NCBI GenBank assembly: GCA_009760855.2
Contig: WPIO01000021.1
Coordinates: 680,001-744,000, forward strand
Source of the DNA: Cristatella mucedo
Taxonomy: Eukaryota; Bryozoa; Phylactolaemata; Cristatellidae
Direction: 5' to 3'
DNA: 64,000 bases
The notes beneath the pieces were generated by a model. The model was given only the letters and a program-made list of their open reading frames with translations, did not search any database and was not told the DNA's origin. The translations under genes and the position numbers were made by a program. Within the stretch, counting starts at the first letter, position 1, and every line of letters starts with the position of its first letter. This document shows positions 11,779 through 62,594 of this stretch, one piece after another.

Positions 11779-12187
11779 ACCACAACTGTTTCATTACTCG
11801 TAAAAAAACGCCAAACAAAAAAAAATTAATTTGTGTGTGCATTTCAGACCTAGTAGGCTAACGAAGGTAGCATGCCCAATTTGCAACACTTCCTATGATA
11901 AGCAGTCTTGTGCATATGCACACGCGTATATACATAACAGTGCAAACCATACAAACAACATGTAAACAATTGCCTCTATAACTTATGCACTGCATTTGTA
12001 CTTGCAAATCCATTTAGTGAGGCTGCTTGCTTGGAATAGATTAATCGTAGCAACAAGCCCCTGACTCATCAATGCCAGTAGAGTGATAATTTTGTCTTTT
12101 AAAGTAATTGTAAGATGCTCCAAAACTCAGGAATCAGTTTCTAGAATGCAAGAGTGAATTTTATGGCACTAATAGTAGTACATATAG

Positions 12188-12193
12188 TTTATT
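12188..12193 (-). terminator. CAD: CAD poly(A) signal AATAAA
   Basis: The minus strand reads AATAAA about 215 bases past the CAD stop codon. It is the first canonical hexamer I noticed there, so the CAD transcript probably ends near 12170. Confidence 0.55.
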
Positions 12194-12406
12194 GGAGATC
12201 AATCATCCACAAACTCAGATTTGCACGATAAAATAAATGCACCAATACACTGGCCCCTTAAGCATAGGCTAGGCCATGCCATAGGCAACCTCCAGCCACA
12301 GAGAATGATCTAAAACAATGCCTTGAATGCAAGTGAAGCAGCCGGTTAATGTCTTTAAACGGTCACGGCTGAAGACCTGCATAACCATACACGTCAGCGA
12401 CGCCAT

Positions 12407-50962
<38,556 letters not shown>

Positions 50963-50966
50963 GGTT

Positions 50967-50968
50967 CT
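50967..50968 (-). other. CAD: Candidate acceptor of a 5'-UTR intron of CAD
   Basis: The transcript strand reads CGTTTGACCTTGCAG then AACC and the start ATG. A good 3' splice site this close to the ATG implies a non-coding first exon upstream. Confidence 0.55.
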
Positions 50969-50991
50969 GCAAGGTCAAACGAGTGATATCG

Positions 50992-53900
50992 AGATAGCAG
51001 ATATGGCAGCATTGCACGAGGGCAGCTTTTCACGACAGGAAGAGCCATGCATCATATCACAGCAACATCTCAACATTGAACCACCGGTCTCCGGTATGTG
51101 TGCGCGCGCGAGTGTGCGCTACAAAATGCAGCTAAGTCATCAGCACATAAGCACATAAGCTCATCAAGCAAGCACAGGCTCACACCAAGCCTATGGTAAT
51201 CCCACAGGCTCGGAAACATGCCCATGCTGTTCGATTTGCTCAAAGGAGAATGATCTTTGATCTGATAGCTAGAAGTGGTTTTACCAGAAGATGATGATTG
51301 TGGCTCACCTGCATCCTGCCACAACTCAAAAAAGTCAGTCACAGCCCACCAACCAGTTTCAGCCTTCATGCTACCAAAAGCAGGCACACGTGAATTTTGA
51401 AAACTAGAATTATTTATAGTCGATCCACGTTATGATTATGACTAACCACAAAGAGATCATGGCTAAACGGCCTTTTACAAATCCAGACAACAGGCGCAGA
51501 GTCCTATCCCACTGAGCCTGACTTGGCCAAAGTGCCCGCCACCTCTGCCATCTTAACATACACACAGGCAGAAAAAACCACACAGTATGGCCAACACTGC
51601 TGTGGGTGTAAATTCGTTCGGGATCCAAGAGGGTTTACTACTGTGCCAGTCATACTAAAGTTAGGTGCAGCCTGTCAAAATATCTATTGACAGACCAAAA
51701 ACAAACAGATATGGTGCTGGCAAGTGTTCATTTAGTTTGACTCGTGTCCTGCGTTTGAGCTGTCAGAACACGGAGGAACAGGTTCGTTGGGTAGTTGCAT
51801 TTCATGTAATAAATCCAGAGGAGACACCCAACCAACCAACGAGGGAAGCGTTTTCCACTTCGCTCTGCTTTTGCCCTGCATGCCCCCCCCCCAACCCCCC
51901 CCCCTAGAGCTGTCAGCCTTTGATTTTGCCTGTATCAAGGGCGCATTGGTCGAATTTGACTCAGATCCATTGGATGACGAATACATTACTCAAAAGAACC
52001 ATTGAGCCTTGGACGAGCCGATGCCATTCACACAGCTGAGCGTGGCTATAGCCTTAAGCAGGCACTTTCTGGGACGAAACAGACTGTGGCCTTTCTTGCT
52101 GCATTTGCCAGACTCACTCCTTCACGCAGATTCTGACCAAATTCAGATTCTACTCAGTTTCATCTTTATGTTAGTACTCCTGCCTGTGGCTGCAAGCCTA
52201 GCCCTTCGCCTCACTTGCTAGGAGTCCAATAAGCCCTGCAGCCCTTGCCACCTACCATCCGGGCTTGCTGCCACTGACCAGCCCCTAGATTCGCAAACCC
52301 TGGTAGCCACGTTTGTTGCTATTAGCACTCCCAATTTTGCCCACATGCTAAGAGCCCATCATGGGCGCTATCCGGTGCATCCGCCCAGTCCATATGAGTC
52401 TGTTCATAGTAAGGCCTGTATTAAAAAAAAAGGGGGCACACAACTTCAGCAGGCATGGCTGTTTACACTAAACAGCCATGTCATCAAGGGGTCAAGGTAA
52501 AGTACATAACATAGTGAATCGCCGATTGTAAACAGCACCACACAGCGGTTTTATTGACTTGAGCTTTCGATCCTCACAACGACCGACTAGCAGCAGCTGA
52601 TACCGAAGGGACTCAGATCAACGTGCATAACTGAACCACGAAAAGCTGAATAGTGGCAGGTTCGGATGCCTACCGAATTAGCCCGTGCACTTCATGCCGG
52701 AGCCGCCAACTAGTGGGTCCTGACTTCTACTGCAAGGATGACGACAGTAATCGAGCTGGGGCACGTGGACATTAGCGGCAGCATGAAGGAAGGCTTCGGC
52801 AAGGCCGTGCTCGACAAGGCAGCTGCTTCAGCTAAGAACATATCGGCATGCAGCCTTGCAAGCCGATGGCACTAGCCAAGCCACTGGCACATCAGATCGA
52901 CTGTGGTCGTGGATGGACTCAACCCTAAGGCACACGTCATAGTCACCTCAGTTGCAACCTCCTTGAATACCGTTTGGAGACAACCAGCGAATTTCAAATG
53001 CAGCTACATCTTACGGCCATTCGAGCTTCAGGGAGCTGCAGCAGTGCTTCAGCTGAGACAGTGACAGTACTGCTTGACTACCTAGTGCACTACTGCTGCC
53101 GTATAGGTTTGGCTGCTGGCTCACTTAAGCCAGGTTTACAAGGCGAGTTTTGCTTCCTACCTCCTCGACTCTTCGGTGTATACCTCCACTACACAGGAGG
53201 CGTTCCCAGCAGCCAAATGTGGTTCTACTTCTTGGCCAAGGCTCAGGCAAGACGTAGCAAACCACTAATCATAAGTGCTGTCGAGGGCACCCCTTCTTAA
53301 TTGTTTTGCAAAGCATGGTGGATGGGTCGACCAGCGAAATCATAGAAGCGTTTTACGAGAGTCCTAGTTTATGGAACGAGCTAGTCACACAATCCAATAG
53401 CAGGCTGCATACGATAAAAGCAATCGTGGAAGGTTAAAGTTCACCGGGAGGTGCAGCTCCGACGGCCATTTCCTACCTCCTAGCCAAGGCAATTCTCTCA
53501 TAAACACCCGAGGGCTGAGCGAGTAGGAAGCAAGACGTAGAGGAAGACCGACCGTATACACTTTCAACAAACATAAAGACCGAAGTCGGAAGGAAGCAGG
53601 CAGAAGCTAGACTCACCGTGTAAAAGAAGCTTTAGCCACGTGCTGCTCTACCTTAATTTTTTCACACACGCCATCGATCTCGGTAAAAGCCTGGAGGTGC
53701 CAACACGCTCGCTCGGGCAAACTAGCTGATGAGTAAGCAGCCTTTTAACAAAAGCACAAACAGCTAGATGTGCGGCCTACTCTTTTCTTTCTCTCTCTCT
53801 CTCCTCACGAAACAATTTCCAGCGCGTATGGAGTTTGGTGACTCAACGACTGCAGCATTTGGTAACAGCCCTTTCTGCGAGGCTTTCGAAAACCGGTACG

Positions 53901-54289
53901 CATGTGCAAAACACTTTTCACGCGCCCAAGCCGGCTGTTCGGTACTACAACACCACCTTGATCTTCAGACGAAGAACCTGACAGGACTCGGCACCGCGAT
54001 ACTCACGCGGATTGCACAGCAGCCCTTGACAGGCTTCGAAGGAGTACCTGGATACAACTTGTCAAGCTAATTCTGGCGCGAGTGTAGCTGCATTTTGCTC
54101 CCGCGCGATGCAGCTACACAGGCCAAACTGGAAGATGCCGACAATCCAGCGCAATTGCATTTATCAAATCGCGCAATTTCTTTTTAACAAGCACTAGGTT
54201 TCTGCGCTTTGCTGTTCTTTCGGATACACTGTTAACGCGCACTACGGTAAGAAGAAAACAAAAGGCTAACGTCAGGCACGGAGGCTAAC
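50992..54289. other. Probable CAD 5'-UTR intron / upstream DNA
   Basis: No gene recognised. A C-rich tract (C10, AA, C11) lies at about 51885-51905. Short frames at 51787-52221 and 52974-53300 have no recognisable similarity. A 45-residue frame at 52738-52875 contains a DISGSM word. Confidence 0.45.
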
Positions 54290-54482
54290 CTGCAAGCGCA
54301 ATACGAGCCCGTTGCCGCTAACGGTAAGGCTAAGAATCAACGTAACGACTTTAAAAGAATTATTCGCTAAGATTACCGCATGCAACAAAGAAGCCGCGAC
54401 GCCGTTCGAAAGAGCGAGCACTACCTTTCGGCGGGAAACAACACACGTGCACTAGAGATCTGGACGACGACTGACTTCCGGC
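54290..54482 (-). promoter_or_regulatory. CAD: Candidate CAD promoter and non-coding first exon
   Basis: In transcript order the minus strand shows CCGGAAGT (ETS/GABP type, 54475-54482), CACGTG (E-box, 54445-54450), TTTCCCGCC (E2F type, 54431-54439) and, downstream, a CAG|GTTAGC donor at 54289. The block is richer in CpG than its surroundings. Human CAD is a known Myc target through a CACGTG element close to its start site. The link to CAD here is inference from position and motif set; no transcript evidence was available. Confidence 0.4.
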
Positions 54483-54807
54483 GGCCGCTGCAGATAGTCA
54501 AACCATTTACTACATTAAAACATTTACTATAAAAATGCAGAAGCGTTTGAAGCTACTCAAATGTGGCAAGTTAAATATTTTGTAGCAATAAACGAGAGAC
54601 GGGGCGTGTCAGTTTGTGGGCGCTTAGTCACTGTGGCTAGCAAGACTAGAACAATAAAAGACAGTTTATTGACAGCCGCGGCACGTGCCGCACACCGGAA
54701 AGATAACTGCCCCTAACACCGACGGGGAGATCATCCTACACTTGCGCGGCATCCCGACACGTTGAGAAAGCGATTCTAAAACGCACATCGCCACCAAAAT
54801 TCCGTTA

Positions 54808-54890
54808 AATAATAATAATAATTAATTGGATAGAGAACCCTCAGAGAACTCAAAATACATTTCTAGGAATTTTACATTTGCTGTTAAGTA
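54808..54890 (-). repeat. LINE-C 3' tail
   Basis: AATAATAATAATAATTAATT, CCCTCAGAGAACTCAAAATA, TTTTACATTTGCTG. Confidence 0.7.
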
Positions 54891-55114
54891 ATGCAAGCAC
54901 ACTTTTGTAACAGTTTAACTCGTTGGTACTATCGGAACGACTGGTTGCGTTGGTGAGCCTCATGCGCGCGACGGCGGCTCGGCGAATAGCACGATGAACG
55001 GCAAAGCCCCCACCCCCATCCACGAGCCGTTGGTGAAACCCGTGTTGTAGCAGTCGGGTATGCTGCTACGGAGCGCGAGGAGTGAAGCGTGAAGCGAAAG
55101 AGGTATAGAGAGCA

Positions 55115-55459
<345 letters not shown>

Positions 55460-55559
55460 TAGCGCGCTTATGGGCCGACGCACAAGCAGAAAGTAGGTCG
55501 CTGCAGCGCTGGTAAGGTTGTTGTTCGTGCCTGCTGCTGCTTTTGTAATGATCGCAGCG

Positions 55560-55800
55560 TCCTGCTACTAATGTATGCCCCACCTGCAGCAGGTGGTAGG
55601 GCAGTAAACTCAGCACAGGGTCCGGCCTTTGACATGGGGACGTTGCCCATCACAGCTGCATTCCCCATATGTGGCGAGTCAGCCAGGTCGCATATATGCA
55701 CGTGTGAGAGAATAAACTGTGAGTCTCGTTTACCGCTCACGCCCGGGCTAGTGTCTCAGTGAGACTCCACTAGAACTGCCGCCGCCGGAGCCACTATAAT
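55560..55800 (+). repeat. LTR-like repeat, copy 1
   Basis: Shares with 58.39-58.69 kb the ordered words TATGCCCC, CCTTTGAC, GTGG.GAGTCAGCC, TATATG, ATAAAC, GAGTCTCGTT and GTGTCT. A TATA-like box followed by a poly(A)-like signal and a GAGTCTCGTT block is typical of retrotransposon LTRs. No ends or target duplication were established. Confidence 0.5.
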
Positions 55801-57617
55801 ACTTCATGGTCAAATAACCTGCCTGACCAGTCGCAATCAAATCCTGTTTAGTAAGAGAATACGGGCAGGCCGTAACCCAACGTGTGCGCGTCCAGCGCGC
55901 CCATTGGCTGGGAGGATATCCGGCTGGGTACGGAACGACATGGAGGCGAGACCACGCCCATAGCCTGCGTAGTAGGTGCGGCTTTACAGAATGGGAACAA
56001 TATCCTAATATGGTTCGGATCTTTGAAGGAAATCTGAAATACAACACTGCAGTTGAACAGACGAGCGTTCAAAAGCCTCATGGCGATCGCTCCTGCCTTG
56101 ATCAATTGCTGTTGCTGCATATCCCCATGGGAGGGGAGGACGTTTATGTTAGTGATTGCTGAGCGGTTTGGCAGATATAGAGTTAAAGTTGTATCGTGGA
56201 ACAGCGGTTTGACATTGTTATAGTTTAGATAGATTTACGGAATTCAGGTTTGACTTGCCAGATAGGCGACGAAATCTTGTCTAGGATTATAAGTTAATTT
56301 TCTATTAAAAACCCTCAACATTGGTCCAACAACCGAATAATTGTCTAGGGTAGCTTTCAAAAGGCAAGCATGGTAGAAATTGGACCTGAAGTTTTGACGA
56401 TTCCCACATAAATAAAAAGCATAGAAAAAGATTTGGCAAACCGCGTCTAACCCAGAAGTGAACGGGAAGCAACAGTTCTACAAATAACGAATTTACATAT
56501 CTCTGCATCATATACGACTTGAGTCCCAACTTGTATTGGTTCATCGATTAACGTAGTTATAGCTTTGTTGAGGCACGTGATTGTGACCGTTTGACAGCTT
56601 CATCTACAGCTTTCGTTTACATTTACATTTAATTTAAAGTTATAGTTTAGCTTTGAACCCTGTAAATTTCACAGCTCAGTCAAAAATACTCGATAGATCA
56701 GTGTGAAATTCTACATTTTAGCTTATGTTTGCTTGTAAACCACTGCTAATCATTTCTAATTTTGGTTGAATGAGTTCGGCCGTGCATTTCGCTACACAGT
56801 TTCGCTGTGTCATCAAACTTCAGGCATTTGTCGGGTCGGGAGTATCGGAAGAGGAAGTGAGGAAGAGGAGCGACAGGTGAAGGGCCAGACAGGTGAAGGG
56901 CCGAAGCGTCGGAGGAGCAGCCGAGGGCTGCGCTATGAGGATGCGCTATGAGGTCGCGCCAGTGGCACCAAACAGCAAGTCAACCGCCCAGCCACCTACC
57001 GGGTTAGAAGCGTTCGCCACGAAGGGAACGGGACAGGCACCCTCACTATCTAGGGACGACGGCACGATTTCTGCAGTCCGGTGAACGGCGGAGGGCTCGA
57101 GAAGCGGACAGTGCACGCCGAACACGGTCGCACACGCTCGGCTGGCAGTTCACGCTCCGAATTAGGGAGTGGAAGGAGGACCGTGTAACTTTGTTTATCG
57201 TCTCGCACAGCAACAGAACGCCAGCCGACGGGCAACACCGCCAGTTCATTCCGCTGCGCACAGAGGAAGAACGACTCTGTTCACCCCTCTCGCCCACCGG
57301 ACTGCCTGCGGCTTCCTCGACTCAACAATCACTAATAGCATATCCCGATCGCATACCACATCGAGTGGTGGCCCACTCGTACAACGATCGTGGGTAGCGG
57401 CATAAATTAAACGAAATCACAGACCGTTGTCCGAGGTTTCGGTACCAAATTTTCGTGAGAGTAGTGTACGGGGCACTGGAGGTTTCTGCTGAGCCACTGC
57501 TGCTGGGTATTAATCAGTGCTGCTAGTTCTGCTATAGTAGCGCCGTGTATAGGGTTTGGTCAGCAAGTTTGTCCTGATCAGTGATTGCGAGTGGCGTGGT
57601 GTGATGTTGATATAATA
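55801..57617. other. Stretch without recognised gene
   Basis: Lies between the two LTR-like copies. CpG-rich between about 56880 and 57330. No pol or gag similarity and no gene could be supported. Confidence 0.4.
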
Positions 57618-57772
57618 CAATTCATTTGTATAGTCCCGTACGAGACCTTAATCTCGATTCAGGCGCTTCACATACGCCACGGGGCTCGAGCCCACGGCGT
57701 CGGAAATCAAATACACTCATCTGACCTTGGTCGAGGCGAGCACCTTAACCACTGGGTTAAACCAGCTTTTAA
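57618..57772 (-). mobile_element. SINE-B copy
   Basis: CAATTCATTTGTATAGTCCC tail, AGGCGCTTCACATACGCCAC, GGGGCTCGAGCCCACGG B-box region and CACCTTAACCACTGGGTTAA head. Confidence 0.78.
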
Positions 57773-58389
57773 ACTAGACGCCCAGCGACATTATGCCCTT
57801 GCAAATAACATTCAGTAGTATCCACTATTTGTGCTCGGTATCTTGGTCCAGTTTAGGCCAACGAACTCGCGATTCCTGGGCAATCGTGAGGAGTGCGCCA
57901 GAAACGCAGTAGGCGATGTGATCTGCTTATTTGGAAAGCAGCGCAACAAATAGTCGCTCGGCAGTGCGCCATACCGCTTGGCAACGGCGAGGTCTCTGCC
58001 GAGCCTTCGTTGTGACGCTGTACTGATGTAATGTCATGACGTTCCCTGTAGGTTTTTCACTAGAGATAACATGATTTAGTGATTCACATAGTCACGGAGC
58101 AATACTGGAGGTATGGCAGTTCGTGACCTGCTTTCAGTCGTGAGCGTAGGCTGGTGATTGGTTTCGTTCGAGACTTCGACGCTAAGTTGATCCAGATAGG
58201 CCCACTGTAGCAGATGATGATGGGCTGTCGTTCACAGTCGGTCGGGGCAACGGACGGAAGGACAGATTCAGGTTGCATGTGAAAACGCTAGGCAAAGCGT
58301 CCGAACTGTGCTCTGCGGGTGCGCAAACGTTGTTATCCTGACGTAAACTGAATTCTACAGCAGCCAGTGTTGTGTGAGCCTCTGCTTCT

Positions 58390-58690
58390 CGGCCGCTAGT
58401 ATATGCCCCGCCTGCGGCCCTGCAGTTGAACCAAGCAGCGCCTTTGACGTCAGCATGTGGCCCAACACAGATACCCGCCTGCGGCGGGAGGTTGAACCAA
58501 GCAGCCTTTGACGTCAGCATGTGGCCCACCACAGATGCACTCACGTATCTGTGGTGAGTCAGCCCCAGCTCGTATATGTACCCCGCTGGGGGATAAACAA
58601 GGAGAGTCTCGTTCACAGATTACGTTCGCCCGCTCGTGTCTTCGTGTCACTGCTGGAGCCGGAGACATTAACGTAACACCAGCTGTTGCA
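58390..58690 (+). repeat. LTR-like repeat, copy 2, with internal duplication
   Basis: Relative of 55560-55800. It contains a tandem duplication (58406-58473 and 58474-58537), and each unit carries a perfect TGACGTCA palindrome (58445-58452 and 58509-58516). A TATATG box and GATAAACAAGGAGAGTCTCG follow. Confidence 0.55.
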
Positions 58691-60828
58691 ATTATTTAAA
58701 GCAAAGCAGTCATAGTGTAAAATGACAGGTCTTTCGCTTTCCTATATGACTAGATTCGATGAATTACTGAGCTTGCGTTCAATGATGCACGGGCATCGCC
58801 AGTAACGTTGAAGTTGGTGCTGAGGCTAGGTGATTTTTGCCAATGCCGCAGTTATTCTCTTTTTCTTTAAAAGACACAAATGAAACTTTTCTAGTGTGAT
58901 CACTCGTTTGCCAAGCTCGTCGCACTTTTAAGTTCTTGACAACTCTTTTATACGACTTGCAAATGGTTTCTTTACTTAGCACATGTAGTTATTGTAGCGT
59001 GTGCAATACGTAGGCTGTCTAGGCGTTGCAGTATCGCCAAAGTAGCATAGCAAAGGGTTAGAAGTAGCATAAGCCCAAATTGTGGACGGTATTGCAAAGG
59101 CCGAGTCGTTGCATGTCTCGAAGTGTTGTGCGCAAAGCATAAGCGTACATGAAGAACACACGAATCTCAGTCTTTCTGTTCTGGACGGACAAGTAGTCGG
59201 AGCAGGTAGCTAATGGTTCAATTGCACCATTAGAAACCTTCAGTACTCGCTTAATGGGTATGCCAGAGCATGCATTTTAGATGTGAAGCATTCAGCAGGC
59301 TTTGTGCAGCAGTTTCGACTAAAATTCGGCACCTTGGTCGTCGCACGGCTATTCGAGTCTATATAAACTGTCACAACATTTCTGACAAAAGCTTTCGTTA
59401 ACTTCGCTGCGAGCTTATTCGGTAGATGGAGAGCGAAAGTTTTCTTCGAGAATTAGTCGCAGGCGACCAGTAGATGCTTATTTTCGGCTGACGGTTCCGA
59501 AAGGTTGCAATTAAGATATACATGAACAAACTCAGACAATTTACTTTGTGTCGGCATTTGACCAAGTGGAGCCTTTTGTTTCCTACCTTTCAGTCGGAGC
59601 TCTTCTCGTGTCATGCAAGACTTGTATCTAATCATCAATGCCTTTCACCATACCAAACCAGAAATATCGCTCATAAATCATTGAGAAAGTTTCATACTTA
59701 GTAAGGTTCCCTGCAGCTAGGTTGCCACGAAGAGTCCTCAAAGCACCACATTGAAATAATGAGGGCAACGTGGTTCGAGTACCATCAATTATGAGCAGTG
59801 CTGTTGCTATGCCCATAGACATTCTGAATAGCATCGCTTGAAACCGCTACAGCCGAAGGCTTTCTTTTGCAGAGTACACAATTTAGAGCAGCAAATCAAG
59901 ATCCTTATAGTGCCCCTGCTTGATATATTCTAGCGAGAAATCATACTCCAAAGTAGTAGCTGCAACGTGATGAGGTGTCATGCTTAAAGCAGCAGACACG
60001 ACGTTAGCCTTGCCAGGTTTGTGAACACTGCAGTTGAACACATCCATCTTGTGAGTCTAACGCCTCAGATGGCCAGTAGTTCCTACTGTGTTCTTTTTAA
60101 GAAGTAACTACTTGACAGCCTCGTGATCTGATTACCAAATGGACAGTATGCCCAGAAAAGTGAGCTTTGTAAACTTCCAGCGCCAGTACCACTGTAAGAC
60201 ACTCCCGCTCAGTTGCTGAGTATGTCGTCTCTCTGGCATTTAGTTTTCGCTCGCCAAACGCCACCGACTTATGTTCACCGTGCTTATCGAGTTGTTCTAA
60301 GAAAGAGCCAATCGCCACTGAGGAAACTTCACAAGTGACGACGAATGGTAGGGTTGGATCTGGGATCACCACCACATATTTGATGAGTAGCCCTTTGAGT
60401 TTTCCCAAGGTTGACACGTTCTCCTGATCACTTTGAACTGCCCCAGCTAGTCACAGAGGGAAGCAGAAATCTTTGCATAGCTTGGAATCGAAGTGAAATT
60501 TTGATAAACACGTATGAGTCCCAGTAAGCTTGATAGTTCGTCAGCATCGATTGGTATTCGCAAGTCGTGGGTGACGGACACTTTTTTGCATTTTTCTACT
60601 TGTAGATTTGTTCGCATCGCACACAGAACTCTGGCACAGGACCAACACTAACAATTTATTCTACTACTCACAGAGCAGAGCGGAGCACGACTTCCTTTGC
60701 CCCTCTCTCCCATGCGAGTGCCCTCTCCTCGACCACGGCTGTGCATTGGCCGACCCCGATGGTGAATCCACCATCTGTTCACCAGCGGGTTATCGGCCTG
60801 CGTCCACGCCTCATTAGAAGCAGACCAC

Positions 60829-61129
<301 letters not shown>

Positions 61130-62205
61130 AGCTGTGCACAGGCCCCTCTCGATGATGCTCACAACAGCTATTTAGGAAAGGAGCAGCACCGGCCTGCATA
61201 TAATCAAACCACGCTACTGCTTCCTGGAGATACGACGTGTCCCAGGAAAATAAATTATTGTTGGGCTAGGCAGCACTTCCAGAAAGTTTAAACCCACGAG
61301 GCTTAAACAGTCTAAGAACTTGATCGAGGCCGACCGTGTGGTCGTCGCAAGTTTCGTGGAAGCACATAAAGTCGTCAAGATTTGCCAGGACATCTTCAGT
61401 GTCTGGCGGATGAATGAGGTCATTGACGACTGGTTGAAATGCCCCTGAGACATTACTGAGTTCAAGTAGCATGCGGCAATACTAGTAGAGACCATATAGG
61501 ATAACGAAAGCGAAGTTTTCCGTCTTCGTGCTTCAGCCGCGTGTATTTGGTGGCAATCGGATGTCGTACAGAGGCTACTTAAGAACTTGGCTTTGTTAAG
61601 ACGGTCCAGCGTTTCAATGTGATTAGGAAATCTGCCGCTATTCCACGGTGACTAGATTTTTAGTGTGCAATGATCGACACGTATTCTCAGATCTTCCGAA
61701 AGCTCGCTGACGACCACTAAAGGTGAAGCCCTCGAGCTGGTCGATCGTTCAATGCTGCCAGCGTAGGCACCTCAACGATCTCCTTTTCAACTTAGGCCTG
61801 CATAGCAAAAAGTGGACAAAAGTGGAGCTTCTGGGACACTATCCAAGCCCTACTGATTGTGGTTCCAGCTGAACATCGTGCTGAATTTTGCTGAACGTTT
61901 CAAATCCCTCGCTCTTTGGGACTAGGTTTAGCTATGTTTGACAAGCAAATTGTTCAGCTAGTTGCTTTGCTTTCACCACAAATATAGTGCTGTGACATCA
62001 AAGACCAGTTTAAGCAGGCTTTCCTCGTGGGTTCTGTCTCCATTCGAGCAAACTGATTCGGATACCACTTTAACATGCTTAATCGACTGACTGACACACA
62101 AACTCACCGGTTCGTCTGTGAGGTTCACTGCTCTCACTCGTAATTCCACCTACCAGATTAGATCATTCAAAAATAGTTGTTGACATAAAATAAATAAATA
62201 ATAAA

Positions 62206-62378
62206 TGCTAGCTGATTTAACAGCCTCTTTTTGTATAGCGACAGAAGAGCCTTGACAGCTATCGCCACCGCTTGCAGTGGCGATGAAGAATCGCCCACTA
62301 CAGGATTCGAACCCATGACCTCGGGACCGAAGTCGTGAAAAGCAACCGCTTTACCTAGTGAGCCATCGCGGCTCACCT
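62206..62378 (-). mobile_element. SINE-A copy, near full length
   Basis: GCTAGCTGATTTAACAGCCT tail with an upstream AAATAAATAAATAATAAA stretch, GTATAGCGACAGAAGAGCC, GCAGTGGCGATGAAGAATCG, GGATTCGAACCCATGACCTC, GCTTTACCTAGTGAGCCATC head. Confidence 0.85.
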
Positions 62379-62594
62379 CTTGTACCGACGCTTACTCTTA
62401 CTACTGACGTACTCTTTCGAAAACTCGAGGCTCTCAGCAACGCACCGCGTGCATACGACGCAGCTGAAATCTTGTCTGAACGCCACCGACCTAGTGAGCC
62501 ATTACGACATGCCACAGGGCTGCGCAGCCACTGCATCATTATTTGGCTTTGGCCTCGCTGAACTGTTGTGTTCGAAATTAGTACAGCTCGCACA

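Noticed and set aside
53768-54070. 100-residue plus-strand frame upstream of CAD
   Set aside because: No similarity recognised and no splice or promoter context on that strand.
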